Shown here: piece after piece, positions 22,516 to 33,500 of the stretch
Layout of the letters: every line of letters starts with the position of its first letter
Position numbering within the stretch: the stretch's first letter is position 1
NCBI GenBank assembly: GCA_941918925.1
Contig: OW799235.1
Span: forward strand, 44,918,701-44,982,700
Source: Phyto melanocephala
Taxonomy: Eukaryota; Arthropoda; Insecta; Diptera; Rhinophoridae
Length of the DNA: 64,000 nucleotides
Direction: 5' to 3'
The notes under the pieces: model-generated
The model's database searches: none
Told to the model about the DNA's origin: nothing
The model's input: only the letters and a program-made list of their open reading frames with translations
Program-made: the position numbers and the translations under genes

Positions 22516-23930
22516 TCTCCCTCCTTTAGATTAGAATTCTCCTGAATTCTTTTATTTAATATTATTTTAATATTTTTATGTTTTATTACAATTATTAAAA
22601 TTAAAGTAAGTATTACAAATATAATGACAATATTACATCCGTATGTTAACTTAGTGTGGTATTTTAATACATTAATATTCTTTACATTATTTTTATGTTC
22701 AATTTCTATTTCTTGAAATGATAGTTTGTTTGTAAAATTTCTAATTGTGTTAATGTTTTCTATAATTTGTGTTTCTTTTATGTTTTCCACAATATTTGAA
22801 AAGTAATAGTCTTTAATTCTTATTGAACAATTATAAAAATTTATTAAGTAATTTCCATTTAGAGTAATATTTTCCAAATTACAGTTTTGTATGATACTTA
22901 TGTTTATTGAATTTTTTATTATAACTGTGTCTATATCTAATTGAATTATTTCTAAGTCTCTATTTTTTACTAGTTGACAATCATTTTTTATTATACAATG
23001 GTTACTTAATTTTAAATCTTTCAAATGTCTGTTTTCTTCAAATATGTAACTTTTATTTTCATGTTCCAAAATTTGTTCCATCTTATAATCTATTTCTTGG
23101 TTGTGTTCATTGGGTAGTGGTACAATAAATCTTAATCTAGCTGTAATAAATGTTTTAGGTATTTTTATAGCGAAAATTAGACATGAATTATTATAGAATG
23201 CTGTTCCCATTTGAATATATTTTAATTTATTATAATCAATTTTATATTTGTTAATTTCATTGTAAGTTAAAATACTTGGATGAGCAATTCCCTGTTTTGC
23301 GGATATCACGTTATCCTGTAGGTGCTCTATTTTACTTTTAATTAATTTTATATTTGTTAATTGTTCCAAATACCTTGTTCTATCGTATTCTTCCTCTAAT
23401 CTTTTGTTTATGGAATTCAATTCCTCCTCTATTAATTTCCTATCATTTTTAACAATCATTTTCAGATGGTTTAAAGTAATATTAAAATAATCATTAATTA
23501 TTATTTGTTGATTGTTATTTTCCTTAATTTCATTAATATCGAATAAATGTTTTTGAATATTTTGCCTGTCTTCATCATCCATTGTTCCAAATAAAAATTT
23601 CGATACACTGCCTATTCCATTAATTAGTCCGCGTCTTTGTCTATTTTGCTGAGGTACTAGTGTCGTGAATTTACTTCTAGCATCTGACAATTCTAGTTGA
23701 AGTATTTCCTTATTTTCTGTTCGCATTAAAATAACATTCTCCGTCATTTGGTCCAAGATGTATTCTATGTCGCGTAAATTTACTATGTGTAATATTGTGT
23801 CCGAGTCCTTGACTATTTCCTGATTCCTCATAAAAATTTCAATGTATCCGTTTTTTTCCGTTAGCATTCTAGTTGTCATTAGGCCCGTGATCAGTGGAAA
23901 CCATGTTAGTATCGTTAATATTGTCAACAT
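22425..23930 (-). CDS. env: Errantivirus envelope-like protein, unit 1
   Basis: Intact 501-codon frame. The N-terminus is hydrophobic (signal peptide-like, about 1-16). An RQRR processing site at about 106-110 is followed by a Gly-rich hydrophobic segment (GLINGIGSVSKFLFG), as in insect errantivirus Env proteins. Heptad-rich stretches follow. A transmembrane segment of about 22 residues lies near 430-455, with a short basic tail. It overlaps pol by 62 bp in another frame and is probably expressed from a spliced RNA. The stop is inside the 3' LTR. Function as a fusion glycoprotein is inferred from the family. The protein is almost identical to unit 2. Confidence 0.85.
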   Translation of the reverse strand: MLTILTILTWFPLITGLMTTRMLTEKNGYIEIFMRNQEIVKDSDTILHIVNLRDIEYILDQMTENVILMRTENKEILQLELSDARSKFTTLVPQQNRQRRGLINGIGSVSKFLFGTMDDEDRQNIQKHLFDINEIKENNNQQIIINDYFNITLNHLKMIVKNDRKLIEEELNSINKRLEEEYDRTRYLEQLTNIKLIKSKIEHLQDNVISAKQGIAHPSILTYNEINKYKIDYNKLKYIQMGTAFYNNSCLIFAIKIPKTFITARLRFIVPLPNEHNQEIDYKMEQILEHENKSYIFEENRHLKDLKLSNHCIIKNDCQLVKNRDLEIIQLDIDTVIIKNSINISIIQNCNLENITLNGNYLINFYNCSIRIKDYYFSNIVENIKETQIIENINTIRNFTNKLSFQEIEIEHKNNVKNINVLKYHTKLTYGCNIVIIFVILTLILIIVIKHKNIKIILNKRIQENSNLKEGEVTYTNPSIHTYIRNDPIDDFLNKIQNINK

Positions 23931-26900
23931 CTGAAAATGTTAATGGTCGTTTAATGTTACATGAGTGAATATTTTCCAGTTTTAATTTCCTATATTTCGG
24001 TTGTTCCTTATGTCTAACAGCTTTGTAATTTTTTACAAAACCTTCCTGTCTTATTTCCCTGTACTCTTCTCTCTTCAAATTAAGTTTGTCAATATTCTTC
24101 CTTTTACCTTCTTCTAGATTATTTTTAATTTTCTCTAGGTCTACCCGCCCATCTTGTACGTCGTTTGGTGAACTTTTTATACCTGAATGATACCTATCGT
24201 TGTAGTTTCTAATGCTTCGTTGAATTATCTGTTGTATGGATAACCCTTTGTTAACTTGATATAGGACTCTGAATTTCTCTGCAATAGTGTTATGTAGTCT
24301 TTCTATATCTGCGTTACCTGTATGACTATTGGGTTTGGTTATGTGTAATTCGATGCCTTGCTCTGTTAAAAATTCTTTTATCCTAAGTGTATTAAACTCA
24401 TTATCTGCTATTATTTTAGTCGGTTTTCCATATTTAGAGATGTGCTCTTCTAGTTTTTCTATCAAGGTTAGTTGATTTCTGTCAGGCAACGAATATGCTG
24501 TTGCAAGTTTAGAAAACTTATCTATGGTTGTTAAGAAATAAAACCTTTTTATTATATATGTGTCAATGTGTATAATTTGGTTTTTATCTGAAGGTGTTTC
24601 TGTGTTATGAAATTTATTTTTAATAGGATTTCTGTCATACTTTACTTGTTGACAGATTTCGCACTGATTAATTATTATCTGAATTAGTTCCAGGAGCTTT
24701 GGAAAATATATCTTATATTTAATTTTGTTATATGTTTCAAGTATGCCGGAGTGCAGACTTTCTCTTACGTGATAGAGTGAAATTTGTCTAACTGCCTCCA
24801 CTTCAGTCTCTATATCCTGTGCTCGCATTGTGCATTTAATAAAATTAATTTGTTCATCATTTAAAAATAATTCCATTAGTTTTTCCTGAACTATATTATA
24901 ACTTTGATCTGATAACTCTGAATATATTCCTACTTTTCCTTTGGTAATATATCTCCTAAATATTTCTCCCATTTGACCGAAGTCACCTTCCGCAATAAAA
25001 ATTATTCTCTTCCCATGTAGTTCTTTAAATTCTTCTATTTTATTGTTCGTTAGTATTATTTGTGTCTTATATTTATTAACTATTTCTTCTTTTATGAAGA
25101 AGTGATCTAAAAGATTTTCATCGGCAGAGTGAATTGTTATCATTGATATGTTATCTTCCTCGATATTGTGTATTGAATTTAAATTAGATTCAGTATCCTT
25201 CCAATTATCTTCGTCCTTCTCATTTTCAAGTCTATTTAGAAAATCTGCTACTCTATTTTCCTTTCCTTTGATATACTCGATTTCATAGTCGTATTCCCCC
25301 AATTTCAGTAGCCATCTTTGATGTCTTGGGGACATATCCTTTCCTCTGTATTTTGAATGCAAGAATTTAATTGGTTGGTGGTCAGTTAAAATTTTAAAAT
25401 GTCTACCGTAAACATATGGTCTAAGATAGTTGACACTCCATACTATTGCCAGAAATTCTTTATCAGTCGCGGAATAATTTTTTTCATGGTTATTTAAGGT
25501 TCTGGAAACAAAACAAACCGGGTGTCCTTCCTGTGAAAGAACAGCTCCAATCGCGTAATTTGACGCATCAGTGGTTAGTGTAAACTGCTTTTCAAAATTT
25601 GGATATCTTAATATAGGATGGGAGCTTATTAATAATTTTAGTTTTTCAAAAGCTTCAATGTATGTGGGGTCTTTTGTATTGATTTTGGCGCCTTTCTTCA
25701 AATATTTTGTCATTGGTTGTGCCACTTTGGCATAGTCCTTCACAAACTTCCTATAGTAGCCCGTTAGGCCCAAAAAACTTTTTATTTGCTTTGCTGTCTT
25801 TGGTATTTCTAATTCTTGAATAACCTTTATTTTATTTGGGTTTGGCTTCAACCCTTCCTTAGTTAGAATATGTCCTAAAAACTCTGTTTCTTTCCTCATA
25901 AAGTTACACTTATCTATTTGTATTTTCAAATTCGCTGCCTCTAGTACCTTGAAAATGTCCGTTATTGCCTTTACATGTTCCTTCAGGGACGTACTGAATA
26001 TCAATATGTCGTCTAGATACACTACGCAGGTCTTGTTAATAAATTCTCTTAGTGTCTCGTTCATAAGTCTTTGGAATGTCGCTGGGGCATTTTTCAACCC
26101 AAATGGCATTCTCATGAATTCATACAGTCCATGTGGTGTAACAAAAGCCGTCTTCTCCCTATCTTTTTTCCTAATCAAAATTTGGTGGTATCCCTTAGCT
26201 AAATCTATTGTTGTAAAATATTGTGCCCGTCCGAGTTTGTCCAGGATTGAGTCTATATTTGGTAATGGAAATTTGTCGTCAATTGTTATCTCGTTCAATT
26301 TCCTATAGTCTACCACTAGTCTATATTTCCTTTCACCAGAATTGTCAATCTTTTCCGGTACTATCATTAAGGGACTTGCGTAACGTGAACAGCTTTTCCT
26401 GATTATTCCCTGTTCCTCCATTTCTTTAACTTGTCGCCTAACTTCCGTCTCATGCTGGGGAGGGTATCTGTATAATTTAGAATTTATCTGTTCGTCAGTC
26501 GTTGTCCTGATTTCGTGGTGTATGTTCATTGTACTGGTCAACTTGTCGCCTTCCTTGAAGAATAGTTTACTAAATCTGTTCAGAATTTTCCTTACCTCTG
26601 TGTATTCCTCTTTATTCAAATGATCTAACTTTAGTCTATCTAAATCAAAATTGGTAGCTTCAAGAGCGTAAATTTGGCCAAAATTGTCAGGATTATTAAG
26701 AAATTTACTTTCTTTTTGGTTTAAAATTATCCTTCCGTCCTCTACATTTATATGTGCATTAAGAAATGTTAAAATGTCGATACCTACTATAAATTCATAC
26801 TTCCTTCCCGTTAATGGTGCTGCCTTCCATCTTACTCTAGCGTTATTTGGCAAATTAAATTCTTCCGGTGCTATTGTACATACTTCATAATTTATTATAT

Positions 26901-27084
26901 CCTTATTAGTGATTGTGCTAAATAATATCGGGTTTTTCAATTTTTCCTTTGGAAAATCTTTTATTTCACTATTAATTAAACTAAAACTAGCTCCTGTATC
27001 TATTAGTGCACTATAAATTTTATTATTAATATTCAATTTTATTTTGGGTAGCCATTCCGAGGACCCTTCATAAGAAAAACGCAA
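23869..27084 (-). CDS. pol: Errantivirus Pol polyprotein, unit 1
   Basis: Intact frame of about 1,071 codons. The first codon is TTG, so translation probably enters by frameshift from gag over a 46-bp overlap. Domains in order: protease (LIDTGAS near residue 30), RT with YLDDILIF near 355, RNase H (TTDASNYAIG near 510), integrase zinc region (H-x-H and CEICQ), and integrase core with Asp in HIDTY, Asp in ADNEF and Glu in ADIERLH. No stop interrupts it. A few residues differ from unit 2, for example Asn for Ser in VADFLxRL after RNase H. Confidence 0.9.
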   Translation of the reverse strand: MRFSYEGSSEWLPKIKLNINNKIYSALIDTGASFSLINSEIKDFPKEKLKNPILFSTITNKDIINYEVCTIAPEEFNLPNNARVRWKAAPLTGRKYEFIVGIDILTFLNAHINVEDGRIILNQKESKFLNNPDNFGQIYALEATNFDLDRLKLDHLNKEEYTEVRKILNRFSKLFFKEGDKLTSTMNIHHEIRTTTDEQINSKLYRYPPQHETEVRRQVKEMEEQGIIRKSCSRYASPLMIVPEKIDNSGERKYRLVVDYRKLNEITIDDKFPLPNIDSILDKLGRAQYFTTIDLAKGYHQILIRKKDREKTAFVTPHGLYEFMRMPFGLKNAPATFQRLMNETLREFINKTCVVYLDDILIFSTSLKEHVKAITDIFKVLEAANLKIQIDKCNFMRKETEFLGHILTKEGLKPNPNKIKVIQELEIPKTAKQIKSFLGLTGYYRKFVKDYAKVAQPMTKYLKKGAKINTKDPTYIEAFEKLKLLISSHPILRYPNFEKQFTLTTDASNYAIGAVLSQEGHPVCFVSRTLNNHEKNYSATDKEFLAIVWSVNYLRPYVYGRHFKILTDHQPIKFLHSKYRGKDMSPRHQRWLLKLGEYDYEIEYIKGKENRVADFLNRLENEKDEDNWKDTESNLNSIHNIEEDNISMITIHSADENLLDHFFIKEEIVNKYKTQIILTNNKIEEFKELHGKRIIFIAEGDFGQMGEIFRRYITKGKVGIYSELSDQSYNIVQEKLMELFLNDEQINFIKCTMRAQDIETEVEAVRQISLYHVRESLHSGILETYNKIKYKIYFPKLLELIQIIINQCEICQQVKYDRNPIKNKFHNTETPSDKNQIIHIDTYIIKRFYFLTTIDKFSKLATAYSLPDRNQLTLIEKLEEHISKYGKPTKIIADNEFNTLRIKEFLTEQGIELHITKPNSHTGNADIERLHNTIAEKFRVLYQVNKGLSIQQIIQRSIRNYNDRYHSGIKSSPNDVQDGRVDLEKIKNNLEEGKRKNIDKLNLKREEYREIRQEGFVKNYKAVRHKEQPKYRKLKLENIHSCNIKRPLTFSDVDNINDTNMVSTDHGPNDN

Positions 27085-27482
27085 TTATTTACTTCTTCTC
27101 TCATATTATTATTCGCGGGAATTCCCTCCTGGCTTTGCCTACCCGAGATTAAGCGATTTTGGCCAATCTGCGGATTAGGGTGTCCTGCCAATTGAGGTCT
27201 ATTCATATTCAAATCAATATTATCGATTTCCATAGGTTCGACCGGACCCTGCCTATACTGGTTTTGGCGATATTGGCCTGAATCCCGTCTAGGGTTCTCT
27301 GTCTGTGGTCTATGGAAATTTCCTGAATTCGTAAATTTATTAAAATTATTTGGGCCTTTAAAGCGTCCTGAATTAAAAGACTGATAATTATTATTGTATC
27401 TGTTTCTATCGTTATTATTATTGTTATTATAGTTAGTATTGAAATTGCCTTGTACTCTATTCAGATTTCTATTATAATTCAT
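27039..27482 (-). pseudogene. gag: Errantivirus gag 3' part, unit 1
   Basis: 147 codons, Asn- and Arg-rich (YNNNNNN tracts), without CCHC zinc knuckles, as is usual for errantivirus nucleocapsid regions. The frame is open upstream of its first ATG to about 27531. It is out of frame with the N-terminal gag ORF; the break lies at 27533-27552, where aggtcgaatc is present twice in tandem. It overlaps pol by 46 bp. Confidence 0.75.
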
Positions 27483-27532
27483 GTTTACATTGTTAAATTT
27501 ATTAGTTTTAAATTTTCTGTATTCAGGTCGAA

Positions 27533-28297
27533 TCAGGTCGAATCAAATCTTCTTTTTGTTAATAATTTTAATATATCATTTATATTTCTTTCTTCATATA
27601 TCTTTTCAAATAATGTACCTTGTGTCATTTCTTTAATAGTGTTAACTGACAAACTGTCTATGTTTGATAAATTAATATAATGGTCATCTTTATAATAAAT
27701 TATTAGTTCGTCCGATTTGTATTTTATGTTTTGGATTTCAATAATTAACTCACTTACATTATTTACTTTTAAGTTGGCGATCATCTTGTACAGCTGGTGT
27801 GGCTCCACGCTGGGACGATATCTTAGCTTTAGGGTTTCTTTTATCAGCTCCCAGTTGTCTGGCGTGGGGATGTTTATTACTACATCCTTGGCTTGTCCTT
27901 GTATTATTTTATAAAATATTGTTCTAACTGCTTCCTTTCGTATGTTTTCATCTGGTATAGTTGACAATAGATATTCTGTACTACTGAAGAAACTGTTGAT
28001 TGTTACCTCTCCCGTTCCGGTGAATGTGGGTAAGTGATTCACTGTTTTTAAAATATTTTCCCTGTAGCTGTTATCTTGGTTTTGTACTGCATGTTGCGCT
28101 TGTTGTTGTTGCTGCAAATTCAATTGTTGCAGTTCCAGATACGCCGTCCTTAGCCGCTCTAACTGTTGGTCTTTTCTAACCAATTCCTCCGCTAGGCTGA
28201 TCTGATTTTGAGCCTGTTCCTCCATTAGTCTGTGTTGGTCAAAAGTTTTTTGTCTTTTAGAAAGATTCAACCAAGGATTGTGGTATCCAATTGGCAT
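27533..28297 (-). pseudogene. gag: Errantivirus gag 5' part, unit 1
   Basis: ATG at 28297, 254 codons to TGA at 27533. The N-terminal coiled coil is Gln-rich (QQQQQAQ at about 62-68), followed by the capsid-like retroelement Gag region (FTGTGEVTINSFF near 92). Errantivirus Gag proteins are usually near 400-450 residues, so this frame and the next together make the expected size but are separated by a frameshift. The same break occurs in unit 2. Confidence 0.8.
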
Positions 28298-28369
28298 TAA
28301 TGTTCACTACACAATTTTATAGCGGTGTTAATTTCTATAGTGGTGTAAAAAAAATTTTTTTTCTTTTTT

Positions 28370-28565
28370 TTCACTGCACTATTTTTTTTTTTTTTTTTTT
28401 TTTTTTATAGTGGCGTTCAATGTTTTTTAAATTGTTCACTGCACTATTTTTATTTTTATAGTGGCGTTCAATGTTTTTTAAATTGTTCACTGCACTATTT
28501 TTATTTTTATAGTGGTGTTCAATGTTTTTTAAATTGTTCACTGCACTATTTTTATTTTTATTTTA
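28370..28565 (-). repeat. 51-bp tandem repeats in errantivirus leader, unit 1
   Basis: cactgcactatttttattttta followed by tagtgg(c/t)gttcaatg recurs at 28441, 28492 and 28543 (exact 51-bp steps), with an earlier copy at 28376 expanded by a T-run. It lies between primer site and gag. Gypsy and Idefix carry insulator or regulatory repeats in this position; a similar role here is inference. Confidence 0.8.
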
Positions 28566-28600
28566 GGTTTGTTTCACTGGATCCTTTTTATAACGAGAAA

Positions 28601-28620
28601 GGATCCTACCGACTGCGCCA
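28601..28620 (-). other. Errantivirus primer binding site, unit 1
   Basis: Reads TGGCGCAGTCGGTAGGATCC on the minus strand, directly at the end of the middle LTR and overlapping it by one base. This is the tRNA-Ser-type site of gypsy-like errantiviruses. Confidence 0.85.
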
Positions 28621-29184
28621 TTTAAATAACCGGATTCGATTTTAATTAAAAATAAAAAAACCGTTTATTCTTTTCTGTTACGACAAAAATTATCTTTATT
28701 TAAAAACACTTGACTTAAACACTTCATGGGGAAACTAAGACTGACTCTTACAATTCTATTTTTCTTGTTTATACTGTTATTATTTTTATTATCCATTGTA
28801 TTAGCATAATTTTGATTGGTTAAAATTATTAAAGTTAATAAATTGCCAACTTGCAGTTTATTGATTTGTAATTCTCTGTTTAATTTATTTGTCGAAAACA
28901 ATTCTTACGAAAAATGTCTGGAATTAAATGAACTCTTATTGGAGCGGAAGCGCATTATTGTTAAATTTGCTGATACAATAGATTTACATGGCTGTTGCAA
29001 TTCTTGGAATTGCGACCGAAAAATAGGTCTGATTTATAAATTTTGTTTTAATTTCTTTAAACAAACAGGAAATGAGTTTTACATTACTTTTCATTACTTA
29101 TTTATATTTTGTATTTTATTTAAAAAATCATCTATAGGGTCATTTCGTATATATGTGTGTATAGAGGGATTTGTATATGTAACT
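28620..29184 (-). repeat. Errantivirus middle LTR (shared)
   Basis: 565 bp. It serves as 5' LTR of unit 1 and 3' LTR of unit 2. It lacks a 33-bp AT-rich segment present in both outer LTRs (after gatttacat, near 28989). A purine tract (AAAGGAGGGAGA on the minus strand, 29185-29196) precedes it. Confidence 0.85.
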
Positions 29185-30599
29185 TCTCCCTCCTTTAGAT
29201 TAGAATTCTCCTGAATTCTTTTATTTAATATTATTTTAATATTTTTATGTTTTATTACAATTATTAAAATTAAAGTAAGTATTACAAATATAATGACAAT
29301 ATTACATCCGTATGTTAACTTAGTGTGGTATTTTAATACATTAATATTCTTTACATTATTTTTATGTTCAATTTCTATTTCTTGAAATGATAGTTTGTTT
29401 GTAAAATTTCTAATTGTGTTAATGTTTTCTATAATTTGTGTTTCTTTTATGTTTTCCACAATATTTGAAAAGTAATAGTCTTTAATTCTTATTGAACAAT
29501 TATAAAAATTTATTAAGTAATTTCCATTTAGAGTAATATTTTCCAAATTACAGTTTTGTATGATACTTATGTTTATTGAATTTTTTATTATAACTGTGTC
29601 TATATCTAATTGAATTATTTCTAAGTCTCTATTTTTTACTAGTTGACAATCATTTTTTATTATACAATGGTTACTTAATTTTAAATCTTTCAAATGTCTG
29701 TTTTCTTCAAATATGTAACTTTTATTTTCATGTTCCAAAATTTGTTCCATCTTATAATCTATTTCTTGGTTGTGTTCATTGGGTAGTGGTACAATAAATC
29801 TTAATCTAGCTGTAATAAATGTTTTAGGTATTTTTATAGCGAAAATTAGACATGAATTATTATAGAATGCTGTTCCCATTTGAATATATTTTAATTTATT
29901 ATAATCAATTTTATATTTGTTAATTTCATTGTAAGTTAAAATACTTGGATGAGCAATTCCCTGTTTTGCGGATATCACGTTATCCTGTAGGTGCTCTATT
30001 TTACTTTTAATTAATTTTATATTTGTTAATTGTTCCAAATACCTTGTTCTATCGTATTCTTCCTCTAATCTTTTGTTTATGGAATTCAATTCCTCCTCTA
30101 TTAATTTCCTATCATTTTTAACAATCATTTTCAGATGGTTTAAAGTAATATTAAAATAATCATTAATTATTATTTGTTGATTGTTATTTTCCTTAATTTC
30201 ATTAATATCGAATAAATGTTTTTGAATATTTTGCCTGTCTTCATCATCCATTGTTCCAAATAAAAATTTCGATACACTGCCTATTCCATTAATTAGTCCG
30301 CGTCTTTGTCTATTTTGCTGAGGTACTAGTGTCGTGAATTTACTTCTAGCATCTGACAATTCTAGTTGAAGTATTTCCTTATTTTCTGTTCGCATTAAAA
30401 TAACATTCTCCGTCATTTGGTCCAAGATGTATTCTATGTCGCGTAAATTTACTATGTGTAATATTGTGTCCGAGTTCTTGACTATTTCCTGATTCCTCAT
30501 AAAAATTTCAATGTATCCGTTTTTTTTCGTTAGCATTCTAGTTGTCATTAGGCCCGTGATCAGTGGAAACCATGTTAGTATCGTTAATATTGTCAACAT
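29094..30599 (-). CDS. env: Errantivirus envelope-like protein, unit 2
   Basis: Intact 501-codon frame with the same signal-like start, RQRR site, hydrophobic Gly-rich segment and C-terminal membrane span as unit 1. Differences seen: Lys for Glu near residue 25 and Asn for Asp near residue 41. It ends in the middle LTR. Confidence 0.85.
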   Translation of the reverse strand: MLTILTILTWFPLITGLMTTRMLTKKNGYIEIFMRNQEIVKNSDTILHIVNLRDIEYILDQMTENVILMRTENKEILQLELSDARSKFTTLVPQQNRQRRGLINGIGSVSKFLFGTMDDEDRQNIQKHLFDINEIKENNNQQIIINDYFNITLNHLKMIVKNDRKLIEEELNSINKRLEEEYDRTRYLEQLTNIKLIKSKIEHLQDNVISAKQGIAHPSILTYNEINKYKIDYNKLKYIQMGTAFYNNSCLIFAIKIPKTFITARLRFIVPLPNEHNQEIDYKMEQILEHENKSYIFEENRHLKDLKLSNHCIIKNDCQLVKNRDLEIIQLDIDTVIIKNSINISIIQNCNLENITLNGNYLINFYNCSIRIKDYYFSNIVENIKETQIIENINTIRNFTNKLSFQEIEIEHKNNVKNINVLKYHTKLTYGCNIVIIFVILTLILIIVIKHKNIKIILNKRIQENSNLKEGEVTYTNPSIHTYIRNDPIDDFLNKIQNINK

Positions 30600-33500
30600 C
30601 TGAAAATGTTAATGGTCGTTTAATGTTACATGAGTGAATATTTTCCAGTTTTAATTTCCTATATTTCGGTTGTTCCTTATGTCTAACAGCTTTGTAATTT
30701 TTTACAAAACCTTCCTGTCTTATTTCCCTGTACTCTTCTCTCTTCAAATTAAGTTTGTCAATATTCTTCCTTTTACCTTCTTCTAGATTATTTTTAATTT
30801 TCTCTAGGTCTACCCGCCCATCTTGTACGTCGTTTGGTGAACTTTTTATACCTGAATGATACCTATCGTTGTAGTTTCTAATGCTTCGTTGAATTATCTG
30901 TTGTATGGATAACCCTTTGTTAACTTGATATAGGACTCTGAATTTCTCTGCAATAGTGTTATGTAGTCTTTCTATATCTGCGTTACCTGTATGACTATTG
31001 GGTTTGGTTATGTGTAATTCGATGCCTTGCTCTGTTAAAAATTCTTTTATCCTAAGTGTATTAAACTCATTATCTGCTATTATTTTAGTCGGTTTTCCAT
31101 ATTTAGAGATGTGCTCTTCTAGTTTTTCTATCAAGGTTAGTTGATTTCTGTCAGGCAACGAATATGCTGTTGCAAGTTTAGAAAACTTATCTATGGTTGT
31201 TAAGAAATAAAACCTTTTTATTATATATGTGTCAATGTGTATAATTTGGTTTTTATCTGAAGGTGTTTCTGTGTTATGAAATTTATTTTTAATAGGATTT
31301 CTGTCATACTTTACTTGTTGACAGATTTCGCACTGATTAATTATTATCTGAATTAGTTCCAGGAGCTTTGGAAAATATATCTTATATTTAATTTTGTTAT
31401 ATGTTTCAAGTATGCCGGAGTGCAGACTTTCTCTTACGTGATAGAGTGAAATTTGTCTAACTGCCTCCACTTCAGTCTCTATATCCTGTGCTCGCATTGT
31501 GCATTTAATAAAATTAATTTGTTCATCATTTAAAAATAATTCCATTAGTTTTTCCTGAACTATATTATAACTTTGATCTGATAACTCTGAATATATTCCT
31601 ACTTTTCCTTTGGTAATATATCTCCTAAATATTTCTCCCATTTGACCGAAGTCACCTTCCGCAATAAAAATTATTCTCTTCCCATGTAGTTCTTTAAATT
31701 CTTCTATTTTATTGTTCGTTAGTATTATTTGTGTCTTATATTTATTAACTATTTCTTCTTTTATGAAGAAGTGATCTAAAAGATTTTCATCGGCAGAGTG
31801 AATTGTTATCATTGATATGTTATCTTCCTCGATATTGTGTATTGAATTTAAATTAGATTCAGTATCCTTCCAATTATCTTCGTCCTTCTCATTTTCAAGT
31901 CTACTTAGAAAATCTGCTACTCTATTTTCCTTTCCTTTGATATACTCGATTTCATAGTCGTATTCCCCCAATTTCAGTAGCCATCTTTGATGTCTTGGGG
32001 ACATATCCTTTCCTCTGTATTTTGAATGCAAGAATTTAATTGGTTGGTGGTCAGTTAAAATTTTAAAATGTCTACCGTAAACATATGGTCTAAGATAGTT
32101 GACACTCCATACTATTGCCAGAAATTCTTTATCAGTCGCGGAATAATTTTTTTCATGGTTATTTAAGGTTCTGGAAACAAAACAAACCGGGTGTCCTTCC
32201 TGTGAAAGAACAGCTCCAATCGCGTAATTTGACGCATCAGTGGTTAGTGTAAACTGCTTTTCAAAATTTGGATATCTTAATATAGGATGGGAGCTTATTA
32301 ATAATTTTAGTTTTTCAAAAGCTTCAATGTATGTGGGGTCTTTTGTATTGATTTTGGCGCCTTTCTTCAAATATTTTGTCATTGGTTGTGCCACTTTGGC
32401 ATAGTCCTTCACAAACTTCCTATAGTAGCCCGTTAGGCCCAAAAAACTTTTTATTTGCTTTGCTGTCTTTGGTATTTCTAATTCTTGAATAACCTTTATT
32501 TTATTTGGGTTTGGCTTCAACCCTTCCTTAGTTAGAATATGTCCTAAAAACTCTGTTTCTTTCCTCATAAAGTTACACTTATCTATTTGTATTTTCAAAT
32601 TCTCTGCCTCTAGTACCTTGAAAATGTCCGTTATTGCCTTTACATGTTCCTTCAGGGACGTACTGAATATCAATATGTCGTCTAGATACACTACGCAGGT
32701 CTTGTTAATAAATTCTCTTAGTGTCTCGTTCATAAGTCTTTGGAATGTCGCTGGGGCATTTTTCAACCCAAATGGCATTCTCATGAATTCATACAGTCCA
32801 TGTGGTGTAACAAAAGCCGTCTTCTCCCTATCTTTTTTCCTAATCAAAATTTGGTGGTATCCCTTAGCTAAATCTATTGTTGTAAAATATTGTGCCCGTC
32901 CGAGTTTGTCCAGGATTGAGTCTATATTTGGTAATGGAAATTTGTCGTCAATTGTTATCTCGTTCAATTTCCTATAGTCTACCACTAGTCTATATTTCCT
33001 TTCACCAGAATTGTCAATCTTTTCCGGTACTATCATTAAGGGACTTGCGTAACGTGAACAGCTTTTCCTGATTATTCCCTGTTCCTCCATTTCTTTAACT
33101 TGTCGCCTAACTTCCGTCTCATGCTGGGGAGGGTATCTGTATAATTTAGAATTTATCTGTTCGTCAGTCGTTGTCCTGATTTCGTGGTGTATGTTCATTG
33201 TACTGGTCAACTTGTCGCCTTCCTTGAAGAATAGTTTACTAAATCTGTTCAGAATTTTCCTTACCTCTGTGTATTCCTCTTTATTCAAATTATCTAACTT
33301 TAGTCTATCTAAATCAAAATTGGTAGCTTCAAGAGCGTAAATTTGGCCAAAATTGTCAGGATTATTAAGAAATTTACTTTCTTTTTGGTTTAAAATTATC
33401 CTTCCGTCCTCTACATTTATATGTGCATTAAGAAATGTTAAAATGTCGATACCTACTATAAATTCATACTTCCTTCCCGTTAATGGTGCTGCCTTCCATC

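Noticed and set aside
25949..26308. Plus-strand ORF of 119 codons, repeated at 32618
   Set aside because: Antisense to the RT domain of errantivirus pol. Kept open by codon bias and duplicated with the array.
28370..28565. Possible CRISPR-like array
   Set aside because: Repeats are contiguous 51-bp tandems without unique spacers, in a retroelement leader of a eukaryotic genome.
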